Origin: Mimachlamys varia
Lineage: Eukaryota > Mollusca > Bivalvia > Pectinida > Pectinidae
Length of the DNA: 64,000 bases
Reading direction: 5' to 3'
Assembly: GCA_947623455.1 (NCBI GenBank)
Contig: OX392527.1
Coordinates: 34,464,201-34,528,200 of the forward strand
Shown here: positions 11,913 to 24,958 of the stretch, piece after piece
Layout: each line of letters opens with the position of its first letter
Numbering within the stretch: position 1 is the first letter of the stretch
Translations under genes and position numbers: made by a program
The notes under the pieces: model-generated
Databases searched by the model: none
Seen by the model: only the letters and a program-made list of their open reading frames with translations
Told to the model about the DNA's origin: nothing

Positions 11913-14106
11913 AGTGAGTCAATACTACAAAGTGTACTTAACCAACAACTCTTTAAAAAGTGTGGACACAATAACATTACGAAAGGGTCAGATTTCTCCG
12001 ATGAACTACCTTAACTTGAGCAGTACATTTATATCTACCAGGATGTTCTTCCCAGAAAAATTTACAAGAAGAGGTGCGATACTGACAGGAGAATATTTGT
12101 CAAGAGTGGCACAGCACAGTAATGGCTACCATATCTGTGACCTTGACCTTCCAGTGTTTTTCAGCTACCTTGATTTTACAGCAACCTGTGAATTATTTAA
12201 TTGGGAAAATGTAGTAGGATTTTCAGATTAATTGGGAAAATATTCTTGAATTTTGCTTCACTTTGGTAAAAATAACACAAATTTTGACTGGGGGAAACAA
12301 GTCTAATATCAGCTTTAAAACTGGGCAAACAAAATCACTGCCTCCTGTGATGACATTCCAAGGTTAGCTGGTCAGCAGAAGGCTAAACAACTGTATGACA
12401 TTTTACAGGATAATTGCTCCTCGTATCTGTAGGGATAGATATCTGCTGGTTTGTTTACTGATACAAGCTAGTAAACATCTTACTATCACAAACCTACAGA
12501 ATGAATTTGCCTTCTCAGTATATAATCATGTCAGTAAGAGAATTTAAAGCATACACATATGTACAGAGACAGTAGTTCTTTTATACAAATTGTATAGTGT
12601 TACCTTCATTTCAAATCATTCGGTATACATATGCTGGCTAACTTCATTTTCAGTGGATTGGGTGTTCTTGATCTGACGGCTAAATACACGCCCCCACAAT
12701 GTCAGCTATATATGGCTCTGTAAAGAGGGATCTAATAAATCTGTACTAGAATCTAACAGATATGTACTAATCTGCACTCCATTCAGTGATAGTGGTACAA
12801 TTCTGAACAAAACAGAGAAATCCCACCGAATGCACCATAATATTCATAAATTTTATGAAATGCATTTTTTTTTTTTCATTTATATTTGAAATAGCATTCC
12901 TATAAATGGAACAGCTAATGATTAGTGTAATAGCAGGGACATGTATGTTGCTCCCATAACACTCAAGTGGTGCTTGCGGTAGGATCACAAAGCTTTGAAA
13001 GCTACATCAATATTCACAAGTATACAACAGCCTGTGCAACCATCTTTCTCAGCAGAATTTACAAGAACTTGCTGAACTTTCAATTCATATCATATTTGGA
13101 AAGAGTAATCTCATCTAGTCATACTTCAATCCAACCAAGTGTATCCTGTGATATATAAGCCAGTATACCTTGATACCATTACTGCAACTGTCTTCTCTAT
13201 ATAAGGCTGAAGTTTTAGTATTCCTGTTCTATAAATATATTTGCATATAAATGACATTCTGCTCCAGTCTTAGAGTACTCATCAATAATGCAATAGAAGA
13301 CATTTGCCCCCTCCGGTGCAGTAAACTGTTCCTGCACAATGGTGGCTTGTCGACTGGCAAAAACATCGGACAAATGTGAACATTTCAGTGTCAATGATGC
13401 ATGACAACAATCTATGTTGTCCATCTAGTAGGAATATAAGCTACAACAGTGTCAAACTCATATGGCAAACATTGCGGAAATAAACACATGTTTTCAAACA
13501 TTCAAGCAAAATTTCCCCTTTAACTTTACATTAAATGTCTTAATGCTTTAGCTGTATACAGTTGAGGTCCATGTTACTATATCCGTGTGGACACCTTTAT
13601 AATGGGTCATCCAATTCCAGACAATCAAGAATTCATGAGTTTACTAAAGACATTAGAACTATAGCGATTGTTCCAGAAAGACAGTAATTTATTATATTTA
13701 TGAACTAATGAAAAAGGGTATACATATATACCCCTGTTTGACCTTGATGGTGACGTGCGAAATACTGGGCATCAATAACAATTCAAGATCCTTGACTTTC
13801 ACCCCAAATGTCCGTGTGAGTGTAATACAACATACTGTTGGGTTAAAATATGCAGTTCATTGATTAAATTTGAATTGTTTGGAATTTTATCACTAAATAA
13901 CATGAAGATGTTACTAATGTTCAATGATTCAAAAGTTAGAATTATCTTTATTTAACATGTTGTAAACAACAAATATTTAAGCTTTGAAGCTACTTGATTA
14001 TGATGTCCCAAAGAAACAATAGGTTGGTGAAAGTTGATGGGGAACCAAAGTGTGCCATCAATGTTAAAACAAACCCTATCAGACATCACTCCATTTCCCA
14101 TCATGA
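11913..14106. other. Noncoding stretch
   Basis: A plus-strand open frame of about 105 codons (11914-12231) starts at the array edge and has no recognisable domain. A minus-strand open frame at 13215-13424 is also unrecognised. No exon is supported. Confidence 0.35.
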
Positions 14107-14180
14107 CTTGGGATCAAACCAAAATTCTTAGGATAGTAAGTTGTCTGGGGCCAGCACAGCTGATACACACTGTATAGCTA
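14107..14180 (-). repeat. Degenerate tRNA-like SINE head
   Basis: On the minus strand TAGCTATACAGTG resembles an A-box. It is followed about 50 bases later by GGTTTGATCCC, close to the B-box consensus. The surrounding sequence cannot fold as a functional tRNA. Confidence 0.35.
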
Positions 14181-14254
14181 ATGAGGCACCTGAAGTTTGT
14201 TTCTGTCTAAACGATTTTTGCTACAAAAAATGACCTGAAACTCTTGCTACCTCT

Positions 14255-14550
14255 TCTAATTTGACCTTGAGCATATGGTTATATTGAGCGTGTTTTTGTC
14301 ACACAGTCAATCCATAATACTCAGGTTTATAAAGTTTTATCAGATGATGTTCAGTAGGTCAACAGTAAGTCAAGACAAGTATAGTTCAGATTTCATCCTT
14401 GACCCCTGGCTATGACCTAGACCTTAAACAAAGACATGTTTTTGTCACAATTAATACCTTGACCTTTAAACAGTAAATCACAATAAATGGTTGGACAAGA
14501 CTTGAAGAGTCAAAGTGATATGTTTGTTCTTTGATCCCTAGAACCTTTGA
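14255..14550. repeat. AGGTCA-rich dispersed repeat, internally doubled
   Basis: TTTTTGTCACA and nearby TTGACCTT/TGACCTAGACCTT phrases occur in two successive blocks about 150-190 bp apart. The pattern matches AGGTCA-rich dispersed repeats seen also at 33178-33505 and 61366-61720. Confidence 0.4.
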
Positions 14551-16190
14551 TGACCATAAGAATAGGAATACTTTTATACAGAATTACACTGTCCTTTCAT
14601 TTATCCTCACTGCATAAAAATGTGATTAAATACTTTACAGCAATTTAAACAGACAAATTGACTGTTTTAAACTTCTCTTACAGATCAGCACTTTCATAAT
14701 AGTTTTGTTCTTGCCATCATATTCAATATTCCAGTGCCAGAAATATGTTCTTTCACTTTAATGGGAGATAACTCTCACTTTGATAGGAGATAACCCATGA
14801 ACATTATATAGGTAACATACAATAATACAGGAATTTAAGTACTGTACTCTCACTAACATCTAAAGCCATATCTCCAAGGTGACATCATCTGTCACTTATT
14901 GGAAACATGTGGGACAGTAATTACTATAGACTGAAGGTGTGTATAGCTCAGCTACCAATACACTGACGACCTACCAGTCTTCTGATACATACACACATAC
15001 ATACAGCTCAAAGCTTGTGTATCACTTAGCAGGAACATCAACAGTACACATACAATTTATAAACATAATGATTTTAACATATTCAAGTATGTGAGAGTTC
15101 TTTGGTGATTGCCTGCTATGTTGGACTGGGGAGAAATTGAGCAAAGTTCAAGATAGATCTAGTTTTCTGATTATGACAGTGTATAGCTTACTGGTGCAGA
15201 GGGAAAAAATGGAGAAAAACATGACCAGAAATGGGCCGTTTGGAGTGATGACAAAAATTTATATTTTGTAATAATGGTAACTGCAACTTTATTGCCAAAC
15301 AAGAGTATGTTTGTGGCCTGTCCACTTCCATCAAGTTTAACAGTTACAAGCACCAGTAGTCTCCTGGAGTGATGACAATCACGTACAGACAGACAGACCG
15401 ACAGACAGACCGACAGACAGACAACATTAAAGTCCTTACTACCTCACGTTGGTGGTATAATTCTGGTCCAGATATTGGACATTTTCAGAAACAACTGATA
15501 AGAATGCCTATGAATACTAGTATCATACTGTTCTTTTGAGATGGCAATAGCCTCCTAAAACAGATATGGATTTTATGAAATATAATTTAATATTTTTCTT
15601 CCCATAATTAGATTCAGATACAATTTGGCATTTCAAAAATTCCCTGCTGGGTTTGAGAAACTCTGATATGTCTATACTTATTCATCTTTCATGTTTCTTA
15701 ATGTTTAATTTGGACATTAAAAGCTCAAAATTCATGTCAATAGTATTGAACAAAACTCAAGGGTTACTAACAAATGTCAAAGTTACTAACAACTTTTAAG
15801 AAACAAATAAATATCAATATTACATTAGGAAACATTTCAAACTTACTGAAAAATGACAATGTATCTGGTAAATGTCAGGATTCAAGGAAAATGTGAAGGT
15901 TTACTGTTAAATTTTGAAGCAAATGACAAACTCCTCAGCTATAATCAAATAACAAAAGTCAATGACCAACCGAAAACTTACAACAATAACATGTCAAAGT
16001 TGATGTCACAACCATTGATCAATATCAATGCTACCACAAACACTAGTTATACATCTATACCTATACAAGTTTTAATATATGACTAGATCAGTATATCTAA
16101 TCATAGTTGTAGGCAGGTTAAGCATTAAAGCATTACAAGGTCAATAGCAAAGGTCAATGTTATCTACAGCAAGGTCAAGGTCACACTTAC
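14551..16190. other. Probable MCU intron, proximal part
   Basis: It contains two GGGAGATAAC/AGGAGATAACC motifs (about 14762-14795) and a repeat-like block at 15171-15425 that repeats GGAGTGATGACA and ends in GACA/GACC simple sequence. Four AGGTCA half-sites lie at 16129-16183, next to the MCU donor. No exon seen. Confidence 0.5.
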
Positions 16191-16295
16191 TGTACTCTGG
16201 TGGGGAGATCTGATGGACCTCATCGTTGATGGAGATTTGGAAATTTTGCCTCAGTAAAACATCAATGGTTGTGGACTGGGAGATCCTTGTACCTT
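16191..16295 (-). CDS. MCU: Mitochondrial calcium uniporter, next internal exon (N-terminal matrix domain, second half)
   Basis: This 105-bp exon continues the MCU matrix domain from the exon at 28999-29169. It gives 34 full codons: GTRIS, STTIDVLL, QNFQISINDEVHQI and PPEY. These match the family pattern G-x-R-[IV]-x-x-ST-x-IDxLLxxxFxLxINDxxxxxxPP. The acceptor is TTTTATTCCAG on the minus strand and the donor is TACA/GTAAGTG, a strong 5' splice site. The phases (two leading bases, one trailing base) fit the preceding exon exactly, which is independent support that the two belong to one transcript. The following exon should encode the first coiled coil. I could not find it between here and the left edge, so the next intron is probably longer than 16 kb. 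Confidence 0.92.
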
Positions 16296-16644
16296 CTGGA
16301 ATAAAACAATAATCATCACATTACAACTTCAGAGATTAGTCAAGAATGTTAAGCTTGTTTTGAAATGAGACTTTTACAGCAAAGACGTGGTATCATTGTA
16401 TACGTTCTGTTATATAGACCGAAAGAGTGATAATATCAGGAAAACGATAAATAATACTTTCTAATTCAGAAGCACATAGAACTCCTCTACACTTGATTCA
16501 AAACTGAAATATTTAATGATATAAATTTTATAAGTCCAAAATGTAATGTAGAGTAAGAACGGAGCCTTGTCCCACATTGTGAACCTTTGTATACACAGTA
16601 ACCTCCCCTTATAATTGTTTAGAACAGTGAGGACACTTCTGTAG

Positions 16645-16745
16645 ACCTGGGCCCTCAACTAGTTAGACATGGTACAGCAATCTAGAGTACAGGGTTCAAA
16701 TCTATGTTCTTTTGCACTCAGCACTGTTATTGGTTTTATTTTGTC
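16645..16745 (+). repeat. Degenerate tRNA-like SINE piece
   Basis: AACTAGTTAGACATGG weakly resembles an A-box. GGGTTCAAATCT, about 30 bases later, fits the B-box, and TTTTGCACTCAGCACTGTTA follows, as in tRNA-derived SINE bodies. It lies inside the MCU intron, antisense to the gene. Confidence 0.35.
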
Positions 16746-18059
16746 TGTACCTTTCTTAATAACTTCAGATACTTTATTGAAACAGCCTCAGTTAATGGTT
16801 CATCTTTTATACTCAGAACTGTAGTTAGTTATATTTGTCAATTTTATCCTTTATTTTTTTTTCTTCATATTCACAAAAGGTATGATGTTTGCTTTTCAAA
16901 CATTAAGCTCAAAACTATAGCCATGCTGGAGAAAACAGTGTCCATGCACTGTTTAGTTAATAGCTTCTGGCAATAATTGTCCGTTTTACAAATCGCCCAT
17001 AAAACCTTAACAGCTTACAGGAAGATGAGGAAGGGAAACCCGACTTGTACCTCACTTTATTTGGCTTCTTCATGGTCTACACAGTAATCTGATACCAAAT
17101 GAACAAGGATTGCTCTGGGTGTTTATCAGGATACCAAACTGAGCAGGATCGGAACAAGATCAGTAATGGGCAGCTTCCTGCCTTGTTTCATGCACATTAG
17201 GGCAAAACTGACCCGAGAAATAAAACCAATTTAATGGTGATATATTCGTGGAATTGTCAACAACTGACATGATAATGGATTGTATGGTTTCTCTGTAACA
17301 GATTGATGCCTTGCTGGGTCCATCTGTGATTATCTGCAATCTAATCATGTCTGTATTTGCAGGTTAAACACTAGATAATTGACAACAGCCACAAATGGGA
17401 GCAAACGACAAACAAACAAGGGCACTGCCCATCACTGAGAAGTCTTTAACAGGGCGAAACAACACTTCAGAGACAGACAAGCATGATCACCAGGGAGCTG
17501 CAATCACATCTCTACTCCTGATGCACAATAACCACCCATCCCATTTCCTGGTGGAATTCCATTACCCACTGCTAGTAACTGCTTAAGATAATACTTTTCA
17601 GACATGCTGCTTAAACAGAAAATCAGCCTATGTCAGCATGCATCAAGTTTTACTGCGTTCAAAAGCAAATGAAATCCAGTTTCATGATGCTGGTAATTTG
17701 AAATTTTAATCCAACTGTTGAGAAAACTTTGTATCACACCTCTTACCAGGGTTCAAAAACGATTAGTTCAGATGGTCTTAATCTTTTGGCAAATGCTCTA
17801 GATTTTACAATTACTTTCCATGGGAAAAGCAAAAATAAAACAAAATGAATACCCTTGCGCTTTACATTTGTAAGAAATACAAAGACTGTTAAGGGCAATG
17901 TAGAATGATAAGACCTGTTTTCATGAGCAGGTGTGTCCATGATGAAAATCAGTCACACTGACCATTAGTTTTTCAACCCTAGAAAGTTGAAATGAAAACT
18001 GGTACAAGAAGTGTTGTTTTTTAACAAGTAAGTGAAAAAATATTCCTGACAATCGTATG
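16746..18059. other. Intronic stretch without recognised features
   Basis: Short open frames only, none with a known domain. Part of the 12.7-kb MCU intron. Confidence 0.5.
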
Positions 18060-18490
18060 AAAATAATTCTTTAGGGTGGTGATCAACACCAACATCGGAA
18101 TTCTATTTATAGTGACATTGACCTAGTTTTTGACGACAGAAGGTCAAAGTGAGAACTCCTACAAGAGGTAACGTTTGTGAACACTTGAGTGAATTTTTGT
18201 TATGATTCGTTTAAGATACAAAATCTGTACCATGGTGATATCAAGGTTCGGTTAAATGAATGATTTTGTTTTTGTCCACAGACAGTCAAAACGCAGACTA
18301 GAGGAGATGTTGGTGAACACTTGGCAAATGATTTGCGACAATTGGTTAAGATATGAAGTCTATAGAGCAATGACAGCGGAATCTTATTTTAGTTACACTG
18401 ACCTAGTTTGTGTGCACAGGAGGTCAAATTTGTATAAAGTTTTGTGAAAATAGGTTAGAAATTGAAGTCTGTACTGTAGAGATGCAGTTG
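18060..18490. repeat. Three diverged units of about 139 bp
   Basis: TGACCTAGTTTTTG, GATTTTGTTTTTGTCCACAG and TGACCTAGTTTGTGTGCACAG occur at about 139-bp spacing, each followed by a GTCAAA phrase and an AAGATA-like phrase. It ends immediately before the 49-bp array. Confidence 0.5.
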
Positions 18491-18505
18491 GAACACTTAT
18501 AAGCA

Positions 18506-20788
18506 TATCCCTACACTCCCTCGACGACCTCGTTGTGAGGGTATTAAATGTTATGATCCCTACACTCCCTCGACGACCTCTGTGTGAGGGTATTAAATGT
18601 TATGACCCCTATACATACCCTCGCCGACCTTGTCGTGAGGGTATCAAATGTTATGATCCCTACACTCCCTCGAGGAAGTCTGTGTGAGGGTATCAAATGT
18701 TATGACCCCTATACATACCCTCGACAACCTCGTCGTGAGGGTTACAAATGTTATGATCCCTACACTCCCTCGACAACCTCGTTTTGAGGGCATAAAATGT
18801 TATGATCCCTACACTCCCTCGACGACCTCTGTGTGAGGGCATTAAATGTTATGACCCCTATACATACCCTCGACGACCTCGTTGTGAGGATATTAAATGT
18901 TATGATCCCTACACTCCCTCGACAACCTCGTTGTGAGGATATCAAATGTTATGATCCTTACACTCCCTTGATGACCTTGTTGTGAGGGTATCAAATGTTA
19001 TGATCCCTACACTCTCTCGACGACCTCTGTGTGAGTGTATCAAATGTTATGATCCCTACACTCCCTCGACGACCTCTGTGTGAGGGTATCAAATGTTATG
19101 ATTTCTAAACTCCCTCGACAACCTCGTTGTGAGGGTATCAAATGTTATGATCCCTACACTCCCTCGACGACCTCGTTGTGAGGATATCAAATGTTATGAT
19201 CCCTAAACTCCCTCGACAACCTCGTTGTGAGGGTATCAAATGTTATGATCCCTAAACTCCCTCGACAACCTCGTTGTGAGGGTATCAAATGTTATGATCC
19301 CTAAACTCCCTCGACAACCTCGTTGTGAGGGTATCAAATGTTATGATCCCTAAACTCCCTCGACAACCTCTTTGTGAGGGTATCAAATGTTATCATCCAT
19401 ACACTCCCTTGACAACCTCGTCATGAGGGTATCAAATGTTATGATCCATACACTCCCTCGACAACCTCCGCGTGAGGGTATTAAATGTTATGATCCGTAC
19501 ACTCCCTCGACAACCTCCGCGTGAGGGTATTAAATGTCATGATCCTTACACTCCCTCGAAAAACCTCTTTATAAGGGTATTAAATGTCCCTCGACGACCT
19601 CTGTGTGAGGGTATCAAATGTTATGACCCCTATACATACCCTCGACAACCTCGTCGTGAGGGTTACAAATGTTATGATCCCTACACTCCCTCGACAACCT
19701 CGTTTTGAGGGCATAAAATGTTATGATCCCTACACTCCCTCGACGACCTCTGTGTGAGGGCATTAAATGTTATGACCCCTATACATACCCTCGACGACCT
19801 CGTTGTGAGGATATTAAATGTTATGATCCCTACACTCCCTCGACAACCTCGTTGTGAGGATATCAAATGTTATGATCCTTACACTCCCTTGATGACCTTG
19901 TTGTGAGGGTATCAAATGTTATGATCCCTACACTCTCTCGACGACCTCTGTGTGAGTGTATCAAATGTTATGATCCCTACACTCCCTCGACGACCTCTGT
20001 GTGAGGGTATCAAATGTTATGATTTCTAAACTCCCTCGACAACCTCGTTGTGAGGGTATCAAATGTTATGATCCCTACACTCCCTCGACGACCTCGTTGT
20101 GAGGATATCAAATGTTATGATCCCTAAACTCCCTCGACAACCTCGTTGTGAGGGTATCAAATGTTATGATCCCTAAACTCCCTCGACAACCTCGTTGTGA
20201 GGGTATCAAATGTTATGATCCCTAAACTCCCTCGACAACCTCGTTGTGAGGGTATCAAATGTTATGATCCCTAAACTCCCTCGACAACCTCTTTGTGAGG
20301 GTATCAAATGTTATCATCCATACACTCCCTTGACAACCTCGTCATGAGGGTATCAAATGTTATGATCCATACACTCCCTCGACAACCTCCGCGTGAGGGT
20401 ATTAAATGTTATGATCCGTACACTCCCTCGACAACCTCCGCGTGAGGGTATTAAATGTCATGATCCTTACACTCCCTCGAAAAACCTCTTTATAAGGGTA
20501 TTAAATGTCCCTCGACGACCTCTGTGTGAGGGTATCAAATGTTATAATCCCTACACTCCCTTGACAACCTTGTCGTTAGGGAATTAAATGTTATGACCCC
20601 TATACATACCCTCGACGACCTCGTGGTGAGGGTATTAAATGTTATGACCCCTATACATACCCTCGACGACCTCTGTGTGAAGGTATTAAATGTTATGATC
20701 CCTAAACTCCCTCGACAACCTCGTCGTGATGGTAATAAAGTAATGATCCCTAAACTCCCTCGCCAACCTCGTCGTGAGTGTATTAAAT
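18506..20788. repeat. Minisatellite, 49-bp unit, about 46 copies, with a 921-bp higher-order duplication
   Basis: The unit contains GTTATGATCCCTACACTCCC and a hairpin core, CCCTCGACAAC-CTC-GTTGTGAGGG, whose arms pair over ten bases with one bulged G. Period is 49 bp (TGTTATG at 19143 and 19192). A block at 18680-19600 is repeated at 19601-20521 with a constant 921-bp offset; rare variants such as TGATTTCTAAACTCCC occur in both at the same offset. Part of the MCU intron. Confidence 0.95.
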
Positions 20789-23700
20789 AAACTGGAGCTG
20801 TTTTATTACCACATGACTGCAATATCTAGATCTGTCATTTACGAAGTTGCTAGTCACTAACACAATGTCAGAAACAAAGTAGAAAAATTTCCTTCTCTAT
20901 TGTAAAACGATAATACATGCCATTATCAACCAGAGTAGAGACTCTAAAATTTCACAATTACAACCTCATATAATTCAATCATTAAATATCCCAACCCTTC
21001 ATGTCAAACCACCTATCCGGTAAAACATACTTCCATGTCAGGTGTATTTTACCATAGAAGAGAACGCCATGTAAGTCACATGTATCAATCAATACAAAAT
21101 TGATCCAGTATTTTGCCTCCAACCACAATTAGATTATTTTTCAATTTTCATTTGCTAGATACATTCAAATTAAAATGATCCCAACTGAACAGTGCTTCAG
21201 TACCTATTGATTCAGATGCAACAACGCCACCAACATCAAACACATCTGAAATAATCCCACATTTCCAGATGAGAAGCGGTAGGTCGGTCGGTGAATTAGG
21301 CTTCAATGTTAATTACTGGTCTAGGTACCTGTCAATATTCTCCGACTGGCTTCTACTCACAGTCTGTGGGCACATGTTGGTTTTCAAACTTAAAATAAAT
21401 TCACAACATACTGCTTTGGTTTTCATAATTATGTGTGATTATTCTCTGACTTTAAGCAATATTGTTGGGTTTTAAATGGGATTGAAATTTTTATCTTAGA
21501 GGCTTTTTATCTCAACAATAATTGGTTAATCTGTAGAAACTAGCTTCTGTACAATGCGATGGCAGCAATACCTAACTGCACCAGCCTCAATGAACAATCA
21601 CAGCCCTGAATGGCATCAATTATTTATTGCTGTTGAAATTGTTAGGGATGAAGGCACTACCTTAGGATGTAAATTGTTCACTGGTACACTGGCATTGAAT
21701 CTCATGTTACAATTTTCTGCTATCAACTACACTTGGTGGGTATTACAAGTCTAAAGTTTGATCTCGACTCCTACCCATGAGTGTTCAGACCACCAGTTAC
21801 ATTGCCCTATTTAGAAATTTTAATATTCTTTATTTTAAGGAACATTTTAAATGTTGAATACATATGGTCATGAATAATTGCCTTTCCAGGAAAATGTTTC
21901 GCAAGCAAAAACATATTCTGACCCTGTAATTAGTTCTAGATGGTAACCACTCGTATTGAGCAACAACTGAAAATTATTCTGGAAATTATTCTACTCTGAA
22001 TCTGTTAAAGATTTGTTTTGGTCAAAATGGGCAATTAATTAAGTGTGTTAATTAGTAATGGGTGTTTCTGGATGTGCCGTCCTTAATTAGACACTATATA
22101 CCCAATTACAGTATGCCAGAGGCTTGCCTTCAACAGGACAACACTTCATTAAAATATCCACCGTTTTCCTTACACTGCAAAAACAAGTTGACAGAGAGAC
22201 GAGTGGTGAGTCTGCGGTTTGAAGCATCATTAATGAGCGAAGGTTTGGACTAGAAGCCTGGCTTTGAGGGAAAAGCTGTTAATACCACAATGTGACAGTG
22301 ACATTTTCTCCCCATACACAACCCATACAATGTATTGATTGGCATTTGTCGTACAAATGTATGTTTTTTTTATCCAATTCTATATATATTTTTGGCCTCA
22401 GCAAAAGAAGAGGTGCGAGTATGAGAGCTAAATTTCAGTCTAGTACTGCCACCTGTTGTGCTCTGTCGGCTCTATAACCGACCGGACCTACTACATAGCT
22501 CACAACCAACAAACTCCCCCATACTGTCAAACTCATTAATTAATCATAACAAAAGCTTTCTACAAACCACAAACATCATTCTGTCCTCCAATTTCACAAC
22601 AGTCGAGTATTTCCCACTGGTTGTGATGTACACCATGAACTATACATTACCGCTGCGATAAACAGAGTGATATAGTATTGTCAAACAAACCAAAGGTCTG
22701 TTTGCCCTGTTTAGAGCATCACTTTTCAATATTCCATCATTTTTTAAATATAATTGCTACTACCATTGATCACCTCATTTTATGGCCTTCAAGTTAAAGC
22801 TCTTTTAAATTTTATTGTTTTGCAAAAACAATCGACCATGTATAAAAAACAGTATTTGTGGTCTATATGTCTCGCAGTTCTTAATAATTGATATGGGAAA
22901 ACTTTCCTTTAAGTCACCTTTTCTCCTTTCGCCGTTGAAAACATACTTGCCCGATAATAAGTAGAGACAATGGTTAATACAGAGGACAGTATATGAAGTA
23001 CAGTATATTAAATACTAAATTCTGATTATGGACAGTTACTTCTGCAAAATATCTATAATTTGAATATACAAGTAAGTTCCAGATGTTATTAGAATGCATG
23101 TTTCATTCGTTCATTGAAACACCTGTCTTACATTCTTTACTGGAATTCCAATATATCTGTTAGAGCCAGGTCTATTTCTTGTACTAGAAAGACGGACCCC
23201 ACCATTGGAATATTTATCTTCTGCAGACATCATTAGTTTTGGACATGAGTAACCTATGTCCAATCTATAGACTGAATGTAAAGCCAGGGATAGGGTAGTT
23301 TGGATGTTTGCACTTTGAAAGATCCAATTCTACCTTCTAAAAATAGTTTATTCAATATTCCTCACATCGTAATCTGTTCAAAGTAATATCACTTTGGTTT
23401 TACTAATGCCGTCTGATCTGGGCTGGAATCAGACTCGGCCAGGAAATCTTATAGGCCATTTCCTACATTGCTATTCATGTTAGGTTTCTGTTCAGACCAC
23501 AACCCCAGTCCAAGAGTTACGTTTAACTGGTAAATATCTGGAGGTGAGTAAAGAGTACATGAGCTGTTTCTGACCCTTCGTCCATAAACACGTCTGGCTC
23601 ACCGACTTATCCCAATATCATCTAATTGTTAAAGTTTCCTCTAGGAGATGAGAATGAACTGGTCAGCTAGATGATTGGTCGAGGCTAGAGGTCAAAAGTT

Positions 23701-24014
23701 CAGTCATAAATTGGATCATTTAACTAAAATACAACATCAGCCTAAAGGATTAACTTCTAAGCCAGCATCAGATTCACTTAAAAGGTTCTAGAACTAGATC
23801 TGATAAGAAGTTAAGGTGGACTTTAATCGTAATCAGTAAGGAATGTAGCATCTTAAGGTAAAGGCATTCTGTCATGATGAAGACGATTTGTCTCCAGCTA
23901 CACAATTCTTCCCAGCTCTACATAAATTCATAACCTGGTAAATCTTTGAATATCACAGTTGATCACCTCCTCATTTTTGTTAAATATGCAGTTTCTGTGG
24001 AAATGTTAAGATCA
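20789..24014. other. Intronic stretch without recognised features
   Basis: About 3.2 kb of unique-looking AT-rich DNA. The part at 23400-23900 is somewhat richer in GC but is stopped in all frames. No exon supported. Confidence 0.45.
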
Positions 24015-24018
24015 TTAA

Positions 24019-24280
24019 AGGCCCAATATACGTAACTTCTGGAAATATTTCGTGATTCTGAAAAATTCTGAAAAAAAATCCAGTTGATAAACATGCAAAA
24101 ATAAGCATAAAACAAAGTAAACCTGAGCGGTAACTAACAAGAAACTCTTGACAGAAAAATCCAAAGAATTCATCTTGAATATTGCTGATATCAATTAATC
24201 TAAATTTAATTTATAAATATAAAAAGTTATTAGGCTTGATTTTTGCTTCAAGTTTTGCCGAAAGTTACGTTATTGGGCCT
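24019..24280. mobile_element. 262-bp MITE with TTAA target duplication
   Basis: The left end reads AGGCCCAATATACGTAACTT. The right end, reverse-complemented, reads AGGCCCAATAACGTAACTT, the same but for two bases. TTAA flanks both ends (24015-24018, 24281-24284), as with piggyBac-type insertions. There is no coding capacity. A rearranged relative lies at about 59834-60130. Confidence 0.75.
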
Positions 24281-24284
24281 TTAA

Positions 24285-24842
24285 AAGTCAATCCAATTTA
24301 GGCCCTACATGGCTTTTATTTGAATTTTATGATCAAAGATGATATCAGTATCCGTTTGTTTAAATGAACAAGAATGTAACTTGTTTCTTTCTCAATAGCA
24401 ATGACCGAAACATATATCTTCAAATAATCTAGAATAAGATTAATTTAGACCCTGAAATGATCTAAGTTTACGCCAACATGCCCTACAACAGGATAACTCA
24501 TCAAGATGCTGAGCTGTCTTTAATTGCATAATGTAGGGCAACAAAACAAGTGCCCCTTCAAATGTCACTGTAGGTCAAAACACGGAAGACAAGGGAGGTG
24601 ATGAAAAAAGGCAGCTTCAAGGACAGCCCACCCACACAAACCAATGAAAGCCATCGAGGTTTGAACAGGACCAAGATTGATGAGGTAGCAATGGAGTGGT
24701 CAACAACTCCAGGAAGTCTGTCTGTAAAACAGGAGTATATGGTCTCTTGGTCTGGCTATACTGACATCTCAAGGTCAAAGGAAACAGCTTTATAGTGCTA
24801 TCTCATGTAACATCGGAGTCTATAACTGACCAACAGCAACAG
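24285..24842. other. Intronic stretch without recognised features
   Basis: A 65-codon plus-strand frame at 24598 has no known domain. Confidence 0.4.
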
Positions 24843-24958
24843 TGTCTCATACTAGTCACTCTGCAAAAGTGGCTGTAAAAGAATTAAAATTGTACACCAT
24901 ACAATTTAGATCTTTCTTTTTTTTACCCCTACTTTTGCAGAGTGACTTGTATGAGACA
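24843..24958. mobile_element. Foldback element / long hairpin
   Basis: Two 28-base arms, 24843-24870 and 24931-24958, are inverted complements with one mismatch (TGTCTCATAC ... CTGCAAAAGT). The middle also folds: AAATTGTA and TACAATTT pair around CACCA. The whole 116 bp can form one long stem. I see no target duplication. It could be a tiny MITE or a hairpin RNA source within the MCU intron. Confidence 0.75.
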
